7,130 nt of DNA from Candidatus Margulisiibacteriota bacterium (GCA_013215865.1 JABSQL010000002.1:1-7130); one strand, 5' to 3'; counted from the stretch's first letter, positions 1 through 6,296 are shown. Numbers and translations are program-made. The notes: generated by a model not told the origin, from the letters alone.

Positions 1-1
1 C

Positions 2-406
2 CCTGAAACACAGGTGATACTGCCTCTTTTGTATACAGATCTTCTTGAGATTTTTCATGGCATTTGTCACTATACTCTGTGTAATGTGAGTATCCGGTGG
101 AAGGATAGTGCGGCGGCTTGTGTGGTCCTCGCATCGGATGGATATCCGGGTGAATACAAAACGGGCCGGAAAATAAAGGGGCTCAAAGATGTTCAATCTG
201 ACAACCAATATGTGGTGCACTCAAGCACGAAGATGCGTTTCGGTAGACCTAGAACCAATGGTGGACGGGTATTGTCTGTGGTGGGTGTTGAGTCCACACT
301 AGATGGTGCTATTCAGACAGCGTATAACGGTGTCGACAAAATTCAATTTGATAATAAATACTTTCGTACAGACATTGGAAAGAAAGGTCTACTTCACCTC
401 GCATAA
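2..406 (+). CDS. purD: Phosphoribosylamine-glycine ligase (GARS), C-terminal part, 5' end outside window
   Basis: GARS joins glycine to 5-phosphoribosylamine using ATP, the second committed step of de novo purine synthesis, in the cytoplasm. Only the last 134 codons are here; the frame is open to the left edge, so the GTG at 14 is an internal valine and not a start. Visible family hallmarks are the PETQVILPLL segment with downstream DLLEIF, which close the ATP-grasp core, then the C-terminal domain: WKDSAAACVVLASDGYPG, a short KGL turn, NGGRVLSVVG, and the tail VDKIQF...YFRTDIG. These follow the usual order and spacing to the family's normal end, so the 3' end is intact. The stop TAA lies at 404-406 and the last 18 bases overlap the end of comF on the other strand, leaving no room for a separate terminator. 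The assignment is secure from the tail motifs. Confidence 0.95.
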   Translation, partial: PETQVILPLLYTDLLEIFHGICHYTLCNVSIRWKDSAAACVVLASDGYPGEYKTGRKIKGLKDVQSDNQYVVHSSTKMRFGRPRTNGGRVLSVVGVESTLDGAIQTAYNGVDKIQFDNKYFRTDIGKKGLLHLA

Positions 407-1033
407 TGTCATTCCCTGAACAGATTTAGCACCTTTTTTCTTTAATAATCTCCCACACGCATTTAATGTACTACCCGTTGTATAGATATCATCCACAATC
501 ATCACATTTTTCCCCAAAATGACCTTGGGGTGATGAATACAGAAGGCATCTTGGAGGATGATTGGCCGTTGCTCTTTATCTAAATTGAAAAGGGGTGGTG
601 TCGCTTTGATTCTGGAAAGAATATGGTTGTGATAGGGAATATGGGTTGCCTTTGCGAGTGGTTGGAAGAGAAGATCCACCTGATTAAAACCTCTTTTTTT
701 GTATCTGGCGCTGTGAAGAGGAACGGGGATAATGACATCTATATTTTTTAAGGTTTGAGAGGGTATGTGTCGCTTAAGTAATGTTGAGAGATGTGATGCG
801 ATATGTTTTTGCCCATCAAATTTGATTCGAGAGAGTAGATGCTTAATAGGGTCTTCGTATCTGCATAATGAATGAATGTTTGTTAGGGGAGGGATAGACT
901 TGATTTTAGGGTGAATAGGGAGCGTTTTTAGGCATGAATCACAGATCTCTTGATCGCAAAATGAATGGCATATCTCGCACATATTGGGGAGTAATGTATT
1001 CAGTATTTTCGCAAACAAGGTAAATTTAGCCAT
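389..1033 (-). CDS. comF: ComF-family phosphoribosyltransferase-like protein
   Basis: This is a 214-aa member of the ComF/GntX family. In naturally transformable bacteria ComF takes part in DNA uptake; in many others the role is not settled, so competence is not implied here. Residues 19-34 form a cysteine cluster (C19, C22, C26, C31, C34) typical of the zinc-ribbon start of the family. Residues 103-118 hold the signature PVPLHSARYKKRGFNQ, TPPLFNL follows near 145-151, and VMIVDDIYTTGST at 177-189 is the PRPP-binding loop of type I phosphoribosyltransferases. Length and motif order match the family. The start at 1033 gives the normal N-terminus ahead of the zinc ribbon, but I see no good Shine-Dalgarno site. 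It is transcribed away from mfd across a 45-bp gap and its TAG stop lies inside the end of purD. Confidence 0.93.
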   Translation of the reverse strand: MAKFTLFAKILNTLLPNMCEICHSFCDQEICDSCLKTLPIHPKIKSIPPLTNIHSLCRYEDPIKHLLSRIKFDGQKHIASHLSTLLKRHIPSQTLKNIDVIIPVPLHSARYKKRGFNQVDLLFQPLAKATHIPYHNHILSRIKATPPLFNLDKEQRPIILQDAFCIHHPKVILGKNVMIVDDIYTTGSTLNACGRLLKKKGAKSVQGMTLCEVK

Positions 1034-1078
1034 CCTAGTTTGCTTATATTACCTCAATTCGAGTAAACTACAAGGCCT
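1034..1078. promoter_or_regulatory. Divergent comF/mfd promoter region (tentative)
   Basis: These 45 bases must serve both divergent genes. For mfd a possible sigma70-like pair is TTGCTT at 1040-1045 and TAAACT at 1064-1069, 18 bases apart, placing the transcript start only a few bases before the ATG at 1079. For comF, TAATAT on the minus strand (1046-1051) is a possible -10. An imperfect inverted repeat, TTACCTC and GAGTAA (1049-1066, one bulged base), lies between them. None of these elements is strong, and such matches are common in AT-rich DNA. Confidence 0.25.
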
Positions 1079-3184
1079 ATGGAAAGAATATCTATACATT
1101 TAAAAGAAAAGTCATATTTATCCCATCAGTCCATGATTCGAGAATTAGTGGATATGGGTTACAAACGGGTGGGAATGGTTCTGGAGCCAGGAGAGTGTGC
1201 TGTTCGGGGCCAAATTATTGATGTATACCCATCAAATCATACTCATCCGGTCCGGATTGAATATTTCGGAAACGATATTGAACGGCTGTGTTCTTTTGAT
1301 TGTCATACCCAACGGTCATTATCTACCCTTAACAAAACCCAGATTTCTTCTCCTGAAGCACATAATTCCTTTCGGTTTTTGGGGGGTATGGAAGATCCAT
1401 CTACTGAAAATTTAATCTCTGATATACATGAAGGTGATCATGTCGTTCATGAAGATTGTGGGATTGGGGTTTATAAAGGCCTTAAACGCCTATCTTTGAG
1501 TGGAAGAGAGGGTGAGTTTTTATTCATTCAATACAAAGGAGAAGATAAGCTATATGTTCCTTTGGATCAAATGGGGAAGATACACCGGTATTCGGGAGGT
1601 GAGTTTACACCGAGAATTAATTCGTTATCGGATGGTACCTGGCAAAAGCAGAAGTCCCGAGCTAAAAAAGCAACAGATGTCTTGGCAGAAGATATTTATT
1701 TGATGCAAAAGGTCCGACAAAATCAGCTGGGCTTTCAGTTTGGTGAAGATACGTTATGGCAGATTGATTTGGAGAATAGCTTTGAATTTAAGGAAACGCC
1801 GGATCAAAATAAGGTTATCACAGAAATAAAAAGAGACATGGAATCCAAAAAGCCAATGGATCGACTGTTGTGCGGTGATGTGGGGTATGGCAAGACAGAA
1901 GTGGCCATAAGGGTTGCCTTTAAAGCTGTAGAGAATCGAAAGCAGGTGGCCATACTGGTTCCCACTACAATATTGGCCCAGCAGCATTATCGATTATTTG
2001 AGAAACGAATGGGAAAATTCAAATGCCAAGTAGAGGTACTTTCACGGTTTAAAAGTAAGAAAGAAAGAGATGCAATTATTGAGAGATTAGAGAAAGGGGA
2101 TGTTGATATTATTGTTGGGACCCATCAATTATTGCATCCTGATATTCAGTTTAAAGATTTGGGGTTACTGATTGTTGATGAAGAACAGAGGTTTGGGGTT
2201 ACGCATAAAGAAAAGCTCAAAAAGAAACGAAGTGAGGTGGATGTCTTAACGATTACTGCAACGCCTATTCCCAGGACATTATATATGGCATTAACGGGTG
2301 CAAGGGACCTATCTAGAATTGAAACCCCGCCCAAATTTCGGAAACCTGTAATGACAACGGTAATGCCCTTTTCAGAATCTGTCATCATAGATGCTATTGA
2401 GAAGGAAATAAAACGGGGTGGTCAGGTCTTTTTTGTGTTGAATCATATCCAAAATTTATCGAAGAGGATCAACGCACTTAGAGATTGGATGCCCCATGTT
2501 CAGTTTGAGATGGCCCACGGTCAAATGAAAGAAAGAGAGCTTGAGAATGTCATGTTGTCATTCATGGAGAACCAATTTCAGGTATTGGTGTGTACAACCA
2601 TTATTGAAAGCGGTATTGATTTCCCAAATGCAAACACAATTATTATCGAAAATGTTGAGCGATTTGGATTATCTCAAATTCATCAGTTAAGAGGACGGGT
2701 AGGGCGAACGAAGCGGCAAGCAACCGCATATTTGTTATATAGACAAGATACAGCTTTAAAAGACAAAGCCATCGCCCGCTTGCAAGCCATAAAAGAATAC
2801 ACCACTCTCGGATGTGGGTATAAGTTGGCGATGAAGGATCTAGAAATCAGAGGAGCAGGTGCGTTGTTGGGAAATAGTCAGCATGGCCATATGACCCACG
2901 TGGGGTTTGAACTATATTGCAAATTATTAGAGGAGTCTGTCCATCATTTTTCTGGCACCCGAAAACCCCAAAAAGCAGCAATAGCCTTATTACCGGGTGT
3001 ATCGTCATGTATACCAGAAAGCTACGTCTCACAGCCAAGAGAACGGTTGGCCTTGTATAAACGAATGATGGCCGTTTCTATACCTCAAGACATAGACAAA
3101 CTTATAGCAGAGCTCCAAGATAGATATGGTCCAATTCCTAAAATTGTGCTTCGTCTCTTGGAATCGATTCAAGGTCAATTATAA
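1079..3184 (+). CDS. mfd: Transcription-repair coupling factor Mfd, compact 701-aa form
   Basis: Mfd removes RNA polymerase stalled at DNA lesions using an ATP-driven translocase and recruits UvrA for nucleotide excision repair. Domains seen: residues 1-91 match D2, the UvrB-like UvrA-binding domain (PGECAVRG, PVRIEYFG); 115-174 match the CarD-like RNA polymerase-interaction domain (GDHVVHEDCGIGVYKG, KLYVPLDQ); 238-600 are the RecG-like translocase with Walker A GDVGYGKT (266-273), DEEQ (367-370), TATPIPRT (393-400), the TRG element HGQMKEREL (480-488) and QLRGRVGR (536-543); about 605-701 are the first half of D7. Usual Mfds are about 1100-1170 aa. Missing are D1a before residue 1, D1b and D3 (a linker of roughly 25 residues spans the site) and about 75 residues of D7. 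An in-frame TAA at 1064-1066 rules out a longer N-terminus. The translocase motifs are intact, so it looks functional. No good Shine-Dalgarno site is seen. Confidence 0.95.
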   Translation: MERISIHLKEKSYLSHQSMIRELVDMGYKRVGMVLEPGECAVRGQIIDVYPSNHTHPVRIEYFGNDIERLCSFDCHTQRSLSTLNKTQISSPEAHNSFRFLGGMEDPSTENLISDIHEGDHVVHEDCGIGVYKGLKRLSLSGREGEFLFIQYKGEDKLYVPLDQMGKIHRYSGGEFTPRINSLSDGTWQKQKSRAKKATDVLAEDIYLMQKVRQNQLGFQFGEDTLWQIDLENSFEFKETPDQNKVITEIKRDMESKKPMDRLLCGDVGYGKTEVAIRVAFKAVENRKQVAILVPTTILAQQHYRLFEKRMGKFKCQVEVLSRFKSKKERDAIIERLEKGDVDIIVGTHQLLHPDIQFKDLGLLIVDEEQRFGVTHKEKLKKKRSEVDVLTITATPIPRTLYMALTGARDLSRIETPPKFRKPVMTTVMPFSESVIIDAIEKEIKRGGQVFFVLNHIQNLSKRINALRDWMPHVQFEMAHGQMKERELENVMLSFMENQFQVLVCTTIIESGIDFPNANTIIIENVERFGLSQIHQLRGRVGRTKRQATAYLLYRQDTALKDKAIARLQAIKEYTTLGCGYKLAMKDLEIRGAGALLGNSQHGHMTHVGFELYCKLLEESVHHFSGTRKPQKAAIALLPGVSSCIPESYVSQPRERLALYKRMMAVSIPQDIDKLIAELQDRYGPIPKIVLRLLESIQGQL

Positions 3185-3187
3185 GGG

Positions 3188-3246
3188 AAAAACCCCTCTT
3201 ATCCCCCTGAGTTCTGGGGGGTTCTCCTGTGACTTCCAAGGGGGAT
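3188..3246. terminator. C/G-tract hairpin region, probable terminator between convergent genes
   Basis: Just past the mfd stop are two C runs (3193-3196, 3203-3207) and two G runs (3216-3221, 3240-3244) that can pair in competing ways. ATCCCCC (3201-3207) pairs with GGGGGGT (3216-3222) around an 8-base loop, one pair being G-U. ATCCCCCT (3201-3208) also pairs perfectly with AGGGGGAT (3239-3246). AACCCC (3191-3196) can pair with GGGGTT (3218-3223). Read on the minus strand, the last stem is followed directly by further T residues, giving a fair terminator for the small membrane gene. On the plus strand the U tract is weak (TTCT). Confidence 0.5.
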
Positions 3247-3492
3247 TTAGGTAGAAATAAAGTAGAAAATAAGTATCCCTGAGATTGATATAGTAATCAA
3301 AGCAATGATAATTTGAACATACTTGCTTTGTTTTCGTACCCATTCCCAGGCAATTTTAAATCCAATTGGTTTGAGGATAAAACCCATTATTTTTATAATA
3401 TTCAGGGACCCTAAAAATGATATTATGCTACCAAATGCAAGTTTAATAACCCCTAACAATCCTACGAATACACCAAAAACCACTTCAATCAT
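3247..3492 (-). CDS. Small membrane protein, function unknown
   Basis: I do not recognise this 81-aa protein. It is strongly hydrophobic with two likely membrane segments: about residues 3-28, rich in Gly, Val, Phe and Ile, and about 60-79 (IIIALITISISGILIFYF). A middle amphipathic stretch carries the charges (KPIGFKIAWEWVRKQSKY), which would form a basic loop between the helices. It fills most of the mfd to SurA-like gap, and a terminator-like hairpin follows its stop on the minus strand, both of which favour a real gene. Upstream of the ATG is AGGGA, 11 bases away and therefore a rather distant ribosome site. The opposite strand is also open (3323-3574), but its product has no recognisable organisation. 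Hydrophobic open frames can arise by chance in AT-rich DNA, so confidence is moderate. Confidence 0.55.
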   Translation of the reverse strand: MIEVVFGVFVGLLGVIKLAFGSIISFLGSLNIIKIMGFILKPIGFKIAWEWVRKQSKYVQIIIALITISISGILIFYFIST

Positions 3493-3535
3493 ACTCGTTT
3501 ATTTCCCTAATATTCTCGAATTTAAACCTTCATAC

Positions 3536-3570
3536 GTTAGAACAGGGTCAAAATTGGGTATAACCTATAA
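3536..3570 (+). promoter_or_regulatory. Possible leaderless promoter of the SurA-like gene
   Basis: TATAAC at 3559-3564 lies six bases before the ATG at 3571, the distance expected if transcription starts at or next to the start codon. A poor -35 match, TTAGAA (3537-3542), is 16 bases upstream. No Shine-Dalgarno site lies between 3551 and 3570. The next ATG downstream would remove the signal peptide, so the 3571 start is preferred despite the missing ribosome site. Confidence 0.3.
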
Positions 3571-4623
3571 ATGAAACGGGGCTTTATATATCAATTTAAA
3601 ATAATACTATTTATTTGTGTCATCTGTGCAAGCATGAACACTGATAGTGTTGCATTGGGTTTTGAGGACCTGAATGAAAAGGCATTTTTTGCCAAAACCC
3701 TTAACCCAAACTTATCCTGTGTCATCAATGGCTCATACGTAGATATGAGTTATTTTGAATCCTTAATTGTCAATCATCATGAATGGTTGGGAAAAAAGAA
3801 CATGGATTTAACAGCAGAAGAGAAGTTACAAGCTGCAGCCATTGCCCGGGAAACGGTATTATTTGATCTTGTTAAATATGTGGTCTTAATTCAATTTGCC
3901 ACGTATATGGACCGGTCTGTGGACATTGAGGAAGTCAATGATATTTATGATGCGATGGCTTTGAAGTCAGCGTTAACACCGGCACAAATTAAAAAAGTGA
4001 AGAAAAATATCCATGTAGCAATACTGAAAGAAAAGCTTATTTCTATTTATCAAGAGGATGTAAAGATTTGGGATCAGCAAGTCAACCGATATTATTACAA
4101 CCACAAAAAATGGATTGATAAAGGGATTAAGAAAAAAGTTCTTGAGATGGCATTCGATAAAAAAGAAGAAGCGAATATGGTGATGAATAGGTTACGGAAT
4201 GGGGAAGATTTTTCTAATCTTGCTTATTTACATTCCACGAATATTTTTCATGAATTACAGCAGGGAAAAGAAGGGTATGTAGACTTATTCCATTTTCCAG
4301 AATCTATTGCGAGCAATATTTTTAGAATGAAAATGACAGACCCACCTAAAATGTTTAACAAGGGGAATAATAATTACCATATTGTTAAAGTGGTTGGTGA
4401 AAAAGAAGAAGGGTCTGATATCGATATCACTAAGAAAGTCATTAGGAACTACCTCGTTTATGAAAGAGGCAAAGACCGATTTCAAAAACAATATGAGGAA
4501 CTACTTAAAGATACCAAGATCATTTTGAATGCACATTATTTTCCGGTGCAAGAACAATATTTACCTGTAATTCGGGATGTAGATTCTCCGATAAGATTTG
4601 TGAGTAACTCTATTTTCTCTTAG
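3571..4623 (+). CDS. Exported SurA/PpiC-like peptidyl-prolyl isomerase family protein, parvulin domain atypical
   Basis: This 350-aa protein probably acts outside the inner membrane as a chaperone for secreted or outer-membrane proteins. A signal peptide is visible: K2 and R3, a hydrophobic core (about 11-21) and a likely cut near SVALG (26-30); there is no lipobox. Residues 50-180 resemble the helical SurA N-terminal chaperone domain, starting with the typical VINGSYVDMSYFE-type opening. Residues about 186-278 resemble a parvulin domain (KKEEANMVMNRLRNGEDFSNLA, then NYHIVKVVGEKEE). The usual first-strand His of the VRHILV motif appears to be Glu (E192), the GGDLG motif is GKEGYVDL, and only the second His (H270) remains, so isomerase activity is doubtful. 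It follows mfd, an order also known in deltaproteobacteria such as Geobacter, though here a minus-strand ORF lies between. Its TAG stop interlocks with that of the 96-aa gene. Confidence 0.85.
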   Translation: MKRGFIYQFKIILFICVICASMNTDSVALGFEDLNEKAFFAKTLNPNLSCVINGSYVDMSYFESLIVNHHEWLGKKNMDLTAEEKLQAAAIARETVLFDLVKYVVLIQFATYMDRSVDIEEVNDIYDAMALKSALTPAQIKKVKKNIHVAILKEKLISIYQEDVKIWDQQVNRYYYNHKKWIDKGIKKKVLEMAFDKKEEANMVMNRLRNGEDFSNLAYLHSTNIFHELQQGKEGYVDLFHFPESIASNIFRMKMTDPPKMFNKGNNNYHIVKVVGEKEEGSDIDITKKVIRNYLVYERGKDRFQKQYEELLKDTKIILNAHYFPVQEQYLPVIRDVDSPIRFVSNSIFS

Positions 4624-4910
4624 ATGGGCCTAATCTTACGCTTTTTCTTTTCTTTTCTTTGCCGTTCTTCAAATTCTTTGTAGGCTGTAAATATTGTACC
4701 CGCCATTTCATCAGCGTAGTTTGCTTGGTCATTCGTTTCACCCAATTTATAAGCGACCTTGGCAAATTCTTGGCACATATTTTCGATTTGGTTTTTACTG
4801 ATTCTGACAGAACGAGAATTGATCTCAAGTATGGCAGAATCTTTGCTTACAGAAGATGATCCTGAACTTTCTTTACCACGCCAGTTAGTATTCTTACGAT
4901 AGATCTCCAT
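4620..4910 (-). CDS. Hypothetical 96-aa protein with basic C-terminus
   Basis: I do not recognise a family. The product starts with a polar, serine-rich stretch (ESSGSSSVSKDS, 14-25), then a short strand-like segment (AILEINSRSVRIS, 26-38), then a long predicted helix (about 39-88), and ends in a lysine/arginine-rich tail (RQRKEKKKRKIRPI, 83-96). No signal peptide or membrane segment is seen. The helical part and the tail could fit a small nucleic-acid- or protein-binding factor, but that is a guess. A stop codon lies five codons upstream of the ATG, and a promoter-like sequence sits in the 50-bp gap after pdxJ, supporting the start at 4910. There is no Shine-Dalgarno site. Its TAA stop overlaps the TAG of the SurA-like gene. 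Two other open frames in this stretch look like shadows. Confidence 0.65.
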   Translation of the reverse strand: MEIYRKNTNWRGKESSGSSSVSKDSAILEINSRSVRISKNQIENMCQEFAKVAYKLGETNDQANYADEMAGTIFTAYKEFEERQRKEKKKRKIRPI

Positions 4911-4921
4911 GCTTAATAAGC

Positions 4922-4951
4922 ATCATACCATTGATTCTTCGAGAGGTTCAA
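4922..4951 (-). promoter_or_regulatory. Sigma70-like promoter for the 96-aa gene
   Basis: On the minus strand TTGAAC (4951-4946) and TATGAT (4927-4922) are separated by 18 bases, and a TGG precedes the -10, giving an extended -10 (TGnTATGAT). This is the best promoter match in the window. The -10 ends 11 bases before the ATG at 4910, so the leader would be only about 4-5 bases. The gene may still also be read from pdxJ, which ends 50 bases upstream. Confidence 0.42.
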
Positions 4952-4960
4952 CTAAAGGGA

Positions 4961-5680
4961 TTAACAAAGAGCTGCGGCTAGAACCAAGCGCTTCATTTCT
5001 GTGACCGCTTCGCTGAGGCCAGTTTGAATGGCTTTTGAGACGATACTGTGACCAATATTCAGCTCTTCAATGTTTGGAATTTTTGTAATGGCCGTCACAT
5101 TGTGATAATTGAGCCCATGTCCCGCATTGACTTTAAGACCAATGGAGGTCGCAAATACCACTGCTTGTGCTATTCTTTTCAGTTCAATTGCTTTTTCAGA
5201 TTCTGGACAGTTGGCATAATCTCCTGTGTGAATTTCAATATATTGGGCGCCTGACGCTTTAGCGGCTTCAATTTGTAGTAGATCCGGATCAATGAAGATA
5301 GAGACAATGATCTTTTCATTTTGGAGGGATTTTACAACGGTTTTCAATTGTTCTATGTTTGATATGGTATTCAGCCCACCCTCTGTAGTGAGTTCCTGCC
5401 GTTTTTCAGGAACCAAACAAGCGTAATCCGGGGTTACTTGTCTTGCAATGGATAATACCGATTCATTCATCGCCATTTCAAGGTTCAATCTTGGAACATG
5501 TTTTCTTAAGGTAAAGACATCCGTGTCTTGAATATGGCGCCGATCTTCTCTTAGGTGGATGGTGATGCCATCTGCACCAGCAGAAAGCACGGTTTTCGCG
5601 GCTTCCAATAAATTGGGATCGTCTTCCTTTCTTTGTTCTCTAAGTGTCGCAATATGGTCTATATTAACGCCCAATTTCAT
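4961..5680 (-). CDS. pdxJ: Pyridoxine 5'-phosphate synthase PdxJ
   Basis: PdxJ condenses 1-deoxy-D-xylulose 5-phosphate with 3-amino-2-oxopropyl phosphate to make pyridoxine 5'-phosphate, the last ring-forming step of the DXP-dependent vitamin B6 pathway. The product is a 239-aa TIM barrel of normal length. Motifs in order: MKLGVNIDHIATLREQR (1-17), ITIHLREDRRHI (39-50, with catalytic-type H42), NLEMA (66-70), CLVPEKRQELTTEGG (88-102), EIHTGDYA (149-156), KVNAGHGLNY (183-192, with H188) and LNIGHSI (207-213). The frame is open further upstream to 5791, but the family begins exactly at MKLGVNIDH and a strong Shine-Dalgarno site stands before 5680, so the shorter start is chosen. The start lies inside the end of trmB (17-bp overlap), indicating one transcript with translational coupling. 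Confidence 0.97.
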   Translation of the reverse strand: MKLGVNIDHIATLREQRKEDDPNLLEAAKTVLSAGADGITIHLREDRRHIQDTDVFTLRKHVPRLNLEMAMNESVLSIARQVTPDYACLVPEKRQELTTEGGLNTISNIEQLKTVVKSLQNEKIIVSIFIDPDLLQIEAAKASGAQYIEIHTGDYANCPESEKAIELKRIAQAVVFATSIGLKVNAGHGLNYHNVTAITKIPNIEELNIGHSIVSKAIQTGLSEAVTEMKRLVLAAALC

Positions 5681-6296
5681 GATATACCTCCTGATAGTGG
5701 GGTGCAAAAGATCCTGAGAATGTATGACGGTTATCTTCATGGCTGTACTGGTCCCAGTGGGATGTGTAGCAAGTTTGAAAGAAAGTATCATTTTTCTGAG
5801 GCCTAAAAAGGGGAGAAGATTGAATATAAGATTCTATCTCCTGCCATAACTCTGAAACGTCTGTGGATACGTATAAAACACCCTTTCGGGATAGTTTTTG
5901 ATGGATCAATTTAAGAAATGAGGTGTTTAGTAATCTGCGTTTATGATGGCTTTTTTTGAGCCAGGGGTCTGGATGGAAAATAAATAAGCGGTCAATCGAA
6001 TGATCTGGCACAACATCTTCTAAGCAGGTCTGGCCAGGTCCATGGACCAATCCCACGTTTTGGATACCCTCATTTGTAATGCGTTCTTGTAAAATTTCAA
6101 CCATCGATTGGCGCAACTCTATTCCTAAAATGGGTCTTTTCGGATTTTGTTTTGCATACTGCCTTAAGAAAATGCCTCTTCCAAATCCAATTTCAACATC
6201 AAGGGTATCTACGAAAGAAGGGACCACAGATTGAATATCTAGATGTGACATCCGTTGTGTATAGCTAAATGGATTGGCATGATTTCGTACGCGCAT
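5664..6296 (-). CDS. trmB: tRNA (guanine-N7-)-methyltransferase TrmB
   Basis: TrmB transfers a methyl group from S-adenosylmethionine to N7 of G46 in the tRNA variable loop. The 210-aa product has the RVRNHANPF opening seen in part of the family, the SAM-binding loop EIGFGRGIF (35-43), the acidic strand-end ILGIELR (56-62) and the diagnostic FHPDPWLKKSHHKRRLLN (107-124), followed by LYVSTDV (141-147). The C-terminal T-x-(Y/F)-E element appears as SHWD (179-182), a conservative change, and the tail after it is somewhat divergent. The start at 6296 retains the RVRxHxNP segment; no Shine-Dalgarno site precedes it. The 3' end overlaps pdxJ by 17 bases on the same strand, so trmB and pdxJ form an operon. 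It is divergent from the HPt gene across 56 bases. Confidence 0.95.
   Translation of the reverse strand: MRVRNHANPFSYTQRMSHLDIQSVVPSFVDTLDVEIGFGRGIFLRQYAKQNPKRPILGIELRQSMVEILQERITNEGIQNVGLVHGPGQTCLEDVVPDHSIDRLFIFHPDPWLKKSHHKRRLLNTSFLKLIHQKLSRKGVLYVSTDVSELWQEIESYIQSSPLFRPQKNDTFFQTCYTSHWDQYSHEDNRHTFSGSFAPHYQEVYHEIGR
5686..5692 (-). promoter_or_regulatory. Shine-Dalgarno site of pdxJ, decides its start
   Basis: AGGAGGT on the minus strand lies five bases before the ATG at 5680. It sits inside the trmB coding region, just before the trmB stop, so ribosomes ending trmB can restart on pdxJ. Its strength, together with the conserved MKLGVNIDH start, rules out the longer frame beginning at 5791. Confidence 0.88.

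Noticed and set aside
14..16. GTG as the start of the leftmost gene
   Set aside because: The frame is open to the window edge and codons before it (PETQ) belong to the conserved PurD motif, so this is an internal codon of a truncated gene.
1034..1423. A frameshift hiding the missing N-terminal parts of Mfd
   Set aside because: An in-frame stop lies at 1064, only 45 bases separate mfd from comF, and the other frames around 1197-1423 show no Mfd-like residues. The missing domains are absent, not out of frame.
1754..2388. Minus-strand open frames inside mfd
   Set aside because: They lie opposite strongly conserved translocase motifs and have no family features; they are shadows of the real gene.
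3323..3574. Plus-strand open frame of 83 codons between mfd and the SurA-like gene
   Set aside because: It is antisense to the small membrane protein, has no ribosome site or recognisable organisation, and overlaps the start of the SurA-like gene. The minus frame looks far more protein-like.
4620..4660. Terminator after the SurA-like gene
   Set aside because: A T-rich tract is present but only a 4-bp stem (TTAG/CTAA) precedes it, and the tract is explained by the Lys/Arg-rich tail coded on the other strand.
5681..5791. 37-codon N-terminal extension of pdxJ
   Set aside because: PdxJ proteins begin at MKLGVNIDH, which coincides with the ATG at 5680 and its AGGAGGT site. The extra segment lies within trmB and has no family similarity.
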